Positions 1 to 5,871 of a stretch of DNA of 5,871 nucleotides are shown in pieces (the first letter of the stretch is position 1; the number at the start of each line of letters is the position of its first letter). Below the pieces are notes generated by a model, which saw only the letters and a list, made by a program, of their open reading frames with translations, did no database searches and had not been told where the DNA came from. Source of the stretch: Lachnospiraceae bacterium UBA7598 (GTDB lineage Bacteria > Bacillota > Clostridia > Lachnospirales > Lachnospiraceae); contig DLQV01000247.1 in the NCBI GenBank assembly GCA_002474415.1, positions 1-5,871 of the forward strand, written 5' to 3'. The position numbers and the translations under genes are program-made.

Positions 1-714
1 AACCGCCGGTGCTACGTATACCGACCTGCAGTCCATAAGTCCCAGCTGCTCTCCCGTATACTCTTTTCCGAAAAACTCCTTTGGCATAAACGGCGTTACC
101 CCGATGGAAACAGGTGAAATTCCTGTAAACAGATGACACATCACTGTGTTCCCTACCACAGCAAGGCGGTGAATTTGTTCCTCTCTCCCTGTTTTTTTCT
201 GCAGGGTCCGAAGCATCTGCGTAATCTGAAAAATAATCTGTTCTTTTAATATCTCCAGTTTTCCTGCTTCAGCTGCCTGAATCCTTGAAAGCACATCTGC
301 ACCAAAACTTCTCTGTGCGCTTGGTTCACTGACCGTTGCCAGTTTTTCTCCCGTCTTTCCATCGATCAGATGACAGACTACCGTTGTAGTACCGATATCA
401 CATGCCGCATCGAGTCCTTCCCCTTCATCCGCCGGATAATGCGTGACCGTTCCGCTCTCTGCGATTTTAGACTTCTGCGCACGAAGCTGCACTTTCGGAA
501 TTGTGATACGCATACCATCGGTTACTTTTGTCATACAGGCAAGTACCTCTCCCATATGTTCCACCTCTACGGTACACTTTCCGCATCTTCCCCTGCCGCC
601 ACATGGCGCTGTCAACACGTGGATTCCCTGCTCCTGAAGTGTCTCTAAAATGGTTTTTCCTTCTTCTGCATCAAGTTTATGTGATTTTTTTTCTATTATT
701 ACTTCTATCTGCAT
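1..714 (-). CDS. 2Fe-2S/ASKHA-domain protein, RACo-like corrinoid activation protein (DUF4445 type), 3' end cut by window
   Basis: This is the N-terminal 238 codons of a protein that continues past position 1. The N-terminal part is a plant-type ferredoxin domain: Cys38, Cys44, Cys47 and Cys60 (C-x5-C-x2-C-x12-C, around PCGGRGRCGKC) fit a 2Fe-2S cluster. A charged linker follows, then the ASKHA phosphate-binding motif DIGTTT at 106-111 and the VVGNTVMCHLFTGISP block at 186-201 typical of DUF4445 proteins. Family members such as RACo use ATP to reduce the cobalt of corrinoid proteins in methyl-transfer pathways; that role is inferred here. ATG 714 is the only plausible start because an in-frame stop lies at 721-723, yet there is no good Shine-Dalgarno upstream (AGAG only). 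It starts 79 nt after the purA stop, with a hairpin between. No methyltransferase or corrinoid protein is visible in the window, so the partner is unknown. Confidence 0.88.
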   Translation of the reverse strand, partial: MQIEVIIEKKSHKLDAEEGKTILETLQEQGIHVLTAPCGGRGRCGKCTVEVEHMGEVLACMTKVTDGMRITIPKVQLRAQKSKIAESGTVTHYPADEGEGLDAACDIGTTTVVCHLIDGKTGEKLATVSEPSAQRSFGADVLSRIQAAEAGKLEILKEQIIFQITQMLRTLQKKTGREEQIHRLAVVGNTVMCHLFTGISPVSIGVTPFMPKEFFGKEYTGEQLGLMDCRSVYVAPAV

Positions 715-729
715 AGGTTTTTATACTCT

Positions 730-768
730 AAAAGCAGCAAACCGGATCAGATTCGATTCGCTGCTTTT
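730..768 (-). terminator. Hairpin after purA, probable weak intrinsic terminator or attenuator
   Basis: On the minus-strand RNA, 768-755 can pair with 743-730: nine perfect pairs (AAAAGCAGC with GCTGCTTTT) plus five more that include two G-U wobbles, leaving an 11-nt loop. It starts 26 nt after the purA stop, where a terminator would be expected. The U run is only four and is part of the stem, followed by AGAG, so termination may be partial. The downstream 2Fe-2S/ASKHA gene could therefore be reached by readthrough. Confidence 0.5.
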
Positions 769-793
769 TCACAGGCTCTGTTACTTGTTTCGA

Positions 794-2086
794 TTACTTT
801 TTCAGTGGAGACTCCCGATAAATGATATCTTCTCTTCCTGGTCCATTGGAAACCATTGTGATCGGATATCCAATCTGTCCCTCAATAAACTCAATATACT
901 TGCGGCAATTTTCCGGAAGTTCTTCATACTTCTTGATACCGCGGATGTCACATTTCCATCCCGGAAGTTTTGTAAATACCGGTTTTGCCTTCTCTAAGAG
1001 GCTGGTAACAGGGAATTCTGTTGTCACTTCCCCGTTGATCTCGTATCCGGTACATACTGGAATCTCATCCAGATATCCTAATACATCAAGCACAGTAAAT
1101 GCTACATCGGTTGTTCCCTGCAGACGGCAGCCATACTTACTGGCTACACAGTCGAACCATCCCATTCTTCTTGGACGTCCGGTTGTTGCACCGAACTCTC
1201 CACCATCTCCACCGCGACGACGAAGTTCATCTGCCTCATCTCCGAAAATCTCACTTACAAATGCACCGGCACCTACAGCGGAAGAATATGCCTTACAAAC
1301 GGTAATAATCTGCTTGATCTCATATGGTGGAAGTCCTGCTCCGATTGCACCGTATGCAGCTAGTGTGGAAGAAGATGTAACCATTGGATAAATTCCATGA
1401 TCTGGATCTTTTAATGTTCCAAGCTGTCCTTCTAAGAGAACCGTTTTTCCTTCTTTCAGCGCCTTGTCCAGGAATAAGGAAACATCGCATACATATGGAG
1501 CTACCATATCGCGGTACTCATGTAATGTATTTAATAATTCATCCGTATCAATCAGTGGCTTATGATACAGATGCTCTAAGATTACATTCTTCTGTTCTGC
1601 AACACGAACTACCTTTTCCTTTAACAGCTCATCATCAAAAAGCTCACTTACCTGAAAACCGATCTTTGCGTATTTATCTGAATAAAACGGAGCAATACCA
1701 GATTTTGTTGATCCGAAGGATTTTCCTCCCAGACGCTCCTCCTCGTACTGATCAAACAGTACGTGATATGGCATCACGATCTGTGCACGGTTGGACACAA
1801 GAATCTTCGGCATCGGAACGTTGCGGTCTGTAATGGACTTAATCTCTTTGAAAAGACGTGGAATATCCAAAGCCACACCATTTCCGATCACACTCGTTGT
1901 ATGACTGTAAAATACACCAGACGGAAGTGTATGCAATGCAAACTTTCCGTAGTCATTTACGATTGTATGTCCTGCGTTCGCACCTCCCTGAAAACGTACA
2001 ATGATATCGGCCTGCTTTGCAAGCATGTCCGTAATCTTGCCTTTGCCTTCGTCGCCCCAGTTAGCGCCAACAACTGCTTTAACCAT
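794..2086 (-). CDS. purA: Adenylosuccinate synthetase (IMP--aspartate ligase), divergent variant
   Basis: Cytoplasmic GTP-dependent enzyme joining IMP and L-aspartate to adenylosuccinate, the first committed step from IMP to AMP. At 430 residues it has the normal family length. The GTP/IMP loop GDEGKGK is at 11-17, with catalytic Asp12; QGGANAGHT follows at 33-41 with His40. DHGIYPMVTSS (229-239) supplies IMP contacts, ATTGRPRR (300-307) is the aspartate/IMP loop with its arginines kept, and SNGPGRED (413-420) is the C-terminal nucleotide region. Several usual residues differ: TKLD is TVLD (331-334), EGAQG is EGQLG (219-223), TRVG is SAVG (269-272), and the Arg143 of the E. coli enzyme aligns with Lys141. 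The start is set by AGGAGG 8 nt upstream of ATG 2086. It has its own promoter and a structured leader. Family identity is certain; full activity is inferred. Confidence 0.97.
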   Translation of the reverse strand: MVKAVVGANWGDEGKGKITDMLAKQADIIVRFQGGANAGHTIVNDYGKFALHTLPSGVFYSHTTSVIGNGVALDIPRLFKEIKSITDRNVPMPKILVSNRAQIVMPYHVLFDQYEEERLGGKSFGSTKSGIAPFYSDKYAKIGFQVSELFDDELLKEKVVRVAEQKNVILEHLYHKPLIDTDELLNTLHEYRDMVAPYVCDVSLFLDKALKEGKTVLLEGQLGTLKDPDHGIYPMVTSSSTLAAYGAIGAGLPPYEIKQIITVCKAYSSAVGAGAFVSEIFGDEADELRRRGGDGGEFGATTGRPRRMGWFDCVASKYGCRLQGTTDVAFTVLDVLGYLDEIPVCTGYEINGEVTTEFPVTSLLEKAKPVFTKLPGWKCDIRGIKKYEELPENCRKYIEFIEGQIGYPITMVSNGPGREDIIYRESPLKK

Positions 2087-2094
2087 CTTTTATT

Positions 2095-2100
2095 CCTCCT
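2095..2100 (-). promoter_or_regulatory. purA ribosome binding site (AGGAGG)
   Basis: Perfect AGGAGG on the minus strand, 8 nt before ATG 2086, fixes the purA start. The overlapping ACAGG (2102-2098) can pair with CCUGU in the leader (2154-2150), a possible but weak five-base masking interaction. Confidence 0.9.
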
Positions 2101-2116
2101 GTATGTCTGCTTTAAC

Positions 2117-2177
2117 TTTTCGCACGCACTTTTTTACGCACGAAAACGGACAGGTGTAAAAACCCATCCGTTTTTAC
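2117..2177 (-). promoter_or_regulatory. Structured purA 5' leader with overlapping alternative hairpins
   Basis: Three stems can be drawn in the minus-strand RNA. Stem A is a perfect 8-bp dyad, GTAAAAAC (2177-2170) with GTTTTTAC (2163-2156). Stem B pairs 2174-2163 with 2154-2143: 12 pairs including two G-U, ending in UUUU, so it resembles a terminator. Stem C pairs 2146-2137 with 2126-2117: ten pairs including two G-U. A and B exclude each other, and B and C compete for the UUUU at 2146-2143. In stems B and C the wobble pairs would be A-C mismatches if the plus strand were transcribed, which favours a minus-strand RNA. The layout suggests attenuation of purA, but no known riboswitch class is recognisable and the effector is unknown. 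Confidence 0.5.
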
Positions 2178-2183
2178 TTTATG

Positions 2184-2212
2184 ATTATAAAGGATTCCCA
2201 CTGAAATTACAA
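2184..2212 (-). promoter_or_regulatory. purA promoter, sigma-A type
   Basis: On the minus strand there is a -35 box TTGTAA (2212-2207), a 17-nt spacer and a perfect -10 box TATAAT (2189-2184). The predicted start of transcription is near 2178-2177, at the first base of the leader hairpins, leaving a leader of about 90 nt before ATG 2086. Confidence 0.8.
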
Positions 2213-2217
2213 GTCAT

Positions 2218-2247
2218 AAACTTTAATTTGTTAGCATATTAAAGTTT
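2218..2247 (-). repeat. AT-rich 10-bp perfect inverted repeat between degV and purA
   Basis: AAACTTTAAT (2218-2227) and ATTAAAGTTT (2238-2247) are perfect reverse complements separated by 10 nt. The dyad lies 14 nt after the degV stop and 5 nt upstream of the purA -35 box. It has one G-C pair and no U-tract after it on the minus strand, so it is a poor intrinsic terminator. An operator for a dimeric regulator is the alternative. Strand is given by gene context only. Confidence 0.6.
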
Positions 2248-2261
2248 CCAAAACCTGTCAT

Positions 2262-3128
2262 TTACACTTCAATCTTTTTGGAACATGCGATCGCAAGTGC
2301 TCCCGGTCCGATATGACAGGCAATGGATAATGACAGTGGCTGCATGACGATCTCATTATCTGGAAAGACAGCCTGCACTTCTTCTTTAAATGCCTCTGCA
2401 GCTGCAGTATCAAATGTATAGGACAGTTCCAGATTCATCTTCTCTCCATTCGGGCTGTGAAAACGCTTTTCAAAATCATTTTTCATAGCCTCAATCATAA
2501 TCGTTTTTGCCTGCTTTACCGTACGTGCCTTTGCAAATGCGTCCAGCTTTTCTCCCTGGATCTGCAATACCGGTTTCAGTTTCAACAATGTTCCCAGCGC
2601 GGCTGCAGCCGGTGTGATACGTCCACCCTTTTTCAGATACTCCAGTGTATCGACCATAATGTAAATGGAGGATTCAAATTTTTCCTTTTCCAGAATCTCT
2701 TTGATTTCCTCTGCTCCTTTTCCCTGCTCTGCCAGCATTTTGGCATCCAGCACGGACTGCCGCATTGTTACGGAAATACGCTGGTTATTGACCACCTGTA
2801 CTTTTCCGTCATAGTCCTGGGAAAGCATATATGCCGTCTCGCAGGAACTGCTTAAACCAGAAGACATCGGTATGTATACAATTTCATCGTATTCTTTTAA
2901 AAGTTCATCCCACTTGTCGGTCACGTCTCCAACTAAAGGCATAGAGGTCTTAATCTCTCCACCCTCTTTGAGTTTCTGATAAAACTGCTCCTGTGTCAGA
3001 TCAATATCTTCATAGAACATCTGTCCGTTAATATAAAAAGGCATCGGCATTACCACTACACCAAGCTCTTTTGCCTCGCTCTGTGTAATACCACTGTTAC
3101 TGTCCGTTACCACAATCACTCGACTCAT
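2262..3128 (-). CDS. DegV family protein, fatty-acid-binding (FakB-like)
   Basis: A 288-residue DegV-family protein, normal length for the family. DegV/FakB proteins bind a fatty acid and present it to the kinase FakA, which makes acyl-phosphate for phospholipid synthesis; they act in the cytoplasm. Family signs are the N-terminal VTDSNSGI (7-14), KTSMP (60-64), the pocket loop IPMSSGLSSS (86-95), VDTLEYLKKGGRIT (159-172) and the C-terminal HIGPGALAIA (272-281). Thr61, Ser89/Ser90 and His272 sit where the fatty-acid carboxylate is usually held (assignment from family knowledge). The start at 3128 is chosen over an upstream in-frame ATG at 3170 because AGGAGT lies 7 nt before it and the conserved domain begins at residue 3. 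No fakA partner is in the window; the flanking genes are unrelated. The natural ligand cannot be told from sequence. Confidence 0.93.
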   Translation of the reverse strand: MSRVIVVTDSNSGITQSEAKELGVVVMPMPFYINGQMFYEDIDLTQEQFYQKLKEGGEIKTSMPLVGDVTDKWDELLKEYDEIVYIPMSSGLSSSCETAYMLSQDYDGKVQVVNNQRISVTMRQSVLDAKMLAEQGKGAEEIKEILEKEKFESSIYIMVDTLEYLKKGGRITPAAAALGTLLKLKPVLQIQGEKLDAFAKARTVKQAKTIMIEAMKNDFEKRFHSPNGEKMNLELSYTFDTAAAEAFKEEVQAVFPDNEIVMQPLSLSIACHIGPGALAIACSKKIEV

Positions 3129-3135
3129 TTTTTTC

Positions 3136-3141
3136 ACTCCT
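3136..3141 (-). promoter_or_regulatory. degV ribosome binding site deciding the start
   Basis: AGGAGT on the minus strand, 7 nt before ATG 3128, supports that start. The in-frame ATG at 3170 has no comparable site, and its 14 extra residues are basic and unlike a DegV N-terminus. Confidence 0.85.
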
Positions 3142-3197
3142 GATTTTCGTTGTTTTTTCCAACGATCCATTTGGCTTTGAACCGTTACACTTTTACT

Positions 3198-3226
3198 ATC
3201 ATATCATAGGACAAAAAAAATGAAAA
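3198..3226 (-). promoter_or_regulatory. Putative degV promoter
   Basis: The minus strand holds two overlapping TATGAT boxes (3208-3203 and 3203-3198). The second is 17 nt downstream of TTTTCA (3226-3221), a 4/6 match to the -35 consensus. That -35 lies inside the 3' arm of the groEL terminator. The -10 is good and the -35 poor, so this is a moderate call. A promoter is expected because degV follows a strong terminator. Confidence 0.45.
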
Positions 3227-3250
3227 GCCTTGATTTTCAAGGCTTTTCAT
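3213..3250 (-). terminator. Strong intrinsic terminator of groESL
   Basis: A perfect 13-bp stem, ATGAAAAGCCTTG with CAAGGCTTTTCAT (3250-3238 and 3232-3220), has a 5-nt loop and is followed on the minus strand by eight T (3220-3213, the first shared with the stem end). It lies 59 nt after the groEL stop and should end the chaperonin transcript. Confidence 0.92.
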
Positions 3251-3309
3251 ATCTATTTTACATGGTTTTTGATACTATGTTCACCTCATAACGTAGCGGC
3301 TATGTCAGA

Positions 3310-4959
<1,650 letters not shown>

Positions 4960-4997
4960 TTAAAATTTTGTTTATCACTATTTCTGATATATAAAAA

Positions 4998-5282
4998 TTA
5001 CTCAACGATTGCAAGAATATCATTCTGTCTTACAATGATGTACTCTTCGCCTTCAAGTTTTACTTCTGTTCCTGCATACTTAGAATAGATTACTTTCTGG
5101 CCTTCTTTTACCTGCATAACGATTTCTTTTCCATCAACTACTCCGCCAGGGCCTACAGCGATTACTTCTGCTTCCTGTGGCTTCTCCTGTGCTGCTCCCG
5201 GCAATACAATACCGGATGCAGTAGTCTCTTCTGCTTCTAACTGTTTTAATACTACTCTGTCTGTTAATGGCACTAATTTCAT
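4998..5282 (-). CDS. groES: Co-chaperonin GroES (10 kDa, Hsp10)
   Basis: A 94-residue protein, the standard GroES length. It forms the heptameric lid that caps the GroEL ring and closes the folding chamber. The N-terminal [13 protein letters not shown] is typical. The mobile loop (about 17-33) carries the Ile-Val-Leu tripeptide at 25-27 that docks onto GroEL, and the roof-loop region VGPGG is at 43-47. The C-terminus NDILAIVE is also typical. An in-frame ATG at 5378 would add 32 residues, but that stretch crosses the CIRCE operator and the promoter; AGGAGG 9 nt before ATG 5282 decides the start. It is first in the groES-groEL operon, under a promoter with one CIRCE operator, so it is probably induced by heat or protein-folding stress when HrcA is inactivated. 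Confidence 0.99.
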   Translation of the reverse strand: MKLVPLTDRVVLKQLEAEETTASGIVLPGAAQEKPQEAEVIAVGPGGVVDGKEIVMQVKEGQKVIYSKYAGTEVKLEGEEYIIVRQNDILAIVE

Positions 5283-5291
5283 TACAAATAG

Positions 5292-5297
5292 CCTCCT
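5292..5297 (-). promoter_or_regulatory. groES ribosome binding site deciding the start
   Basis: Perfect AGGAGG on the minus strand, 9 nt before ATG 5282. It gives the canonical 94-residue GroES and rules out the upstream in-frame ATG at 5378. Confidence 0.9.
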
Positions 5298-5308
5298 TTT
5301 CGTCTTTA

Positions 5309-5335
5309 CTAGCACTCGCTTTGTTTGAGTGCTAA
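5309..5335 (-). promoter_or_regulatory. CIRCE operator (HrcA binding site) of groESL
   Basis: The minus strand reads TTAGCACTC, nine spacer bases, then GAGTGCTAG. This matches the CIRCE consensus TTAGCACTC-N9-GAGTGCTAA except for the last base. It sits just downstream of the predicted promoter and 26 nt before the groES start, the usual place for HrcA repression. No hrcA gene is in the window, so HrcA must be encoded elsewhere. Confidence 0.97.
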
Positions 5336-5349
5336 CTCTTTCTGTAAAT

Positions 5350-5378
5350 AAAATATCACTGTTGTTTTTCATTGTCAA
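5350..5378 (-). promoter_or_regulatory. groESL promoter, sigma-A type
   Basis: On the minus strand there is a perfect -35 TTGACA (5378-5373), a 17-nt spacer and a -10 TATTTT (5355-5350, 4/6 match). The predicted transcription start (about 5343) lies just upstream of CIRCE. A vegetative promoter plus CIRCE is the usual Firmicutes arrangement for groESL. Confidence 0.8.
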
Positions 5379-5386
5379 CAGTGATA
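5354..5386 (-). terminator. 11-bp dyad with T-rich tail, likely terminator of the upstream small gene, overlapping the groESL promoter
   Basis: TATCACTGTTG (5386-5376 on the minus strand) pairs perfectly with CAACAGTGATA (5364-5354) across an 11-nt loop, followed by TTTTATTT. It starts 8 nt after the stop of the 124-residue gene, so an intrinsic terminator is the simplest reading. The groESL -35 box sits in the 5' arm and loop, and the -10 box in the last stem bases and tail. A second operator is the alternative. Confidence 0.6.
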
Positions 5387-5394
5387 CTCAATTT

Positions 5395-5769
5395 TTATAT
5401 TTTTTTTAGATTCCCGGAATTCATTTTCTTTATACGCTTTAATATTTCATCGTACTGTGCATACATTTTTTGCGTTTCGTTTTCGAGTGTATAGTAATGA
5501 AAAATATATGGCACAAGAAGTACAAGAAGCAGCATGGTAAAACCATAAAGTGTCATAATCCCCGTCAATAGCGGAGCAAACAATGACAGTACCGTCATCA
5601 CCGCAAATGTAACCGTTACAATCAGATGAATCAGACGTTCGTGCTGGAAAAATCCAATCTGAACCAGATGTTCTTCCAAAATACATTTCCATTCCTCATA
5701 TGTTTTCTCTTCTTCGTCTGCCAGAAGCTGGTCCACACGTTTCCGGTACTCTATAATTCTTTTTTTCAT
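5395..5769 (-). CDS. Small two-helix membrane protein of unknown function
   Basis: I do not recognise this 124-residue protein. Residues 1-45 are highly charged (basic MKKRIIEYRKR, then an acidic DEEEKTYEE stretch) and probably a cytoplasmic helix. Two hydrophobic segments follow, about 46-67 and 69-91, joined by a very short turn at Pro66-Gly70, so a helical hairpin with both ends on the same side is likely. The charged C-terminus (92-124) may form a short coiled coil. There is no signal peptide, cysteine cluster or catalytic motif. GAGG 5 nt before ATG 5769 supports the start. It lies 19 nt after a probable HAD phosphatase gene with no promoter evident between, so the two are likely co-transcribed. 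A dyad with a T-rich tail follows it. Being upstream of groESL is not evidence of a role in folding. Confidence 0.82.
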   Translation of the reverse strand: MKKRIIEYRKRVDQLLADEEEKTYEEWKCILEEHLVQIGFFQHERLIHLIVTVTFAVMTVLSLFAPLLTGIMTLYGFTMLLLVLLVPYIFHYYTLENETQKMYAQYDEILKRIKKMNSGNLKKI

Positions 5770-5788
5770 TTCTGCCTCGATTCAGACT

Positions 5789-5871
5789 CTATATTAATCC
5801 ATAGTGTTCCATTGCATGCTTTATTCCATCATCGTGGATATCCGTTGTCACAAATTCTGCCGCCTCTTTCG
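5789..5871 (-). CDS. Probable Cof-type HAD family hydrolase, C-terminal end only
   Basis: Only the last 26 codons before a TAG stop are in the window. The peptide has the pattern AAEFVTTDIHDDGIKHAMEH followed by YGLI, which resembles the usual end of Cof/YidA-type HAD phosphatases (A-x-x-V-T-x-x-x-x-x-D-G-I/V plus a short final helix). These enzymes dephosphorylate small phosphorylated metabolites such as sugar phosphates or flavin nucleotides. The catalytic Asp motifs lie outside the window, so activity and substrate cannot be judged. The call rests on this short tail alone; the following gene begins 19 nt downstream on the same strand. Confidence 0.65.
   Translation of the reverse strand, partial: KEAAEFVTTDIHDDGIKHAMEHYGLI

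Noticed and set aside
720..725. TATAAA on the minus strand just before ATG 714, as a -10 box for a leaderless transcript
   Set aside because: There is no -35 at the right distance (GATCCG at 17 nt), and AT-rich hexamers like this are common here.
822..1391. Long plus-strand open frame of 189 codons opposite purA, and similar plus-strand frames opposite groEL and degV
   Set aside because: They are antisense to well-conserved genes, have no ribosome binding site or recognisable protein features, and are explained by the codon use of the real genes.
2087..2183. Known purine-type riboswitch in the purA leader
   Set aside because: The three-way junction and conserved bases of guanine/adenine riboswitches, and ykkC-type motifs, are not visible; only simple hairpins can be drawn.
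3147..3165. Small dyad TCGTTG/CAACGA with a 7-nt loop ahead of the degV ribosome binding site
   Set aside because: It is only 6 bp and does not cover the Shine-Dalgarno, so it is too weak to call regulatory.
3126..3170. Upstream in-frame ATG at 3170 extending DegV by 14 residues
   Set aside because: It has no Shine-Dalgarno and adds a basic, non-conserved stretch. The ATG at 3128 has AGGAGT at 7 nt and starts the conserved domain.
5280..5378. Upstream in-frame ATG at 5378 extending GroES by 32 residues
   Set aside because: The extension would be translated from the promoter and CIRCE operator. ATG 5282 has AGGAGG and gives the canonical 94 residues.
5447..5692. 81-codon minus-strand frame inside the small membrane protein gene
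   Set aside because: It is in another frame of the same strand, has no ribosome binding site, and its composition looks like a shadow of the 124-residue gene.

Overview
The window looks like ordinary chromosomal DNA from a low-to-moderate GC member of the Clostridia, most likely Lachnospiraceae or a close relative. Supporting signs are strong AGGAGG-type ribosome binding sites, a HrcA/CIRCE-controlled groESL operon, a DegV-type fatty-acid-binding protein, a 2Fe-2S/ASKHA corrinoid-activator-like protein and protein sequences of clostridial character. The family placement is inference from sequence style, not a search. Every gene I can support is on the minus strand, so transcription runs from high to low coordinates.

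In order of transcription: (1) the last 26 codons of a probable Cof-type HAD phosphatase (5789-5871); (2) 19 nt later, a 124-residue protein of unknown function with two membrane helices (5395-5769); (3) a promoter/terminator/operator block (5309-5386) with a textbook CIRCE element, leading into groES (4998-5282) and groEL (3310-4938), closed by a strong intrinsic terminator (3213-3250); (4) degV (2262-3128), with its own putative promoter; (5) a 175-nt intergenic region holding an AT-rich dyad, a near-consensus promoter and a structured leader for purA (794-2086); (6) a hairpin (730-768), then the first 238 codons of a 2Fe-2S/ASKHA protein of the RACo/DUF4445 type that runs off the window at position 1.

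Functionally this is a set of housekeeping units side by side: chaperonin folding (GroES/GroEL), exogenous fatty-acid handling (DegV/FakB-like), AMP synthesis from IMP (PurA) and probable reductive activation of a corrinoid protein. There is no phage, transposon, CRISPR or defence signature, and I found no convincing undescribed multi-gene system. The best leads are non-coding or residue-level: overlapping, mutually exclusive hairpins in the purA leader; a PurA with replacements at several positions that are normally active-site residues; dyads that overlap or abut the next gene's promoter at three junctions; and a RACo-like protein with an unusually short region between its iron-sulfur and ATPase parts.
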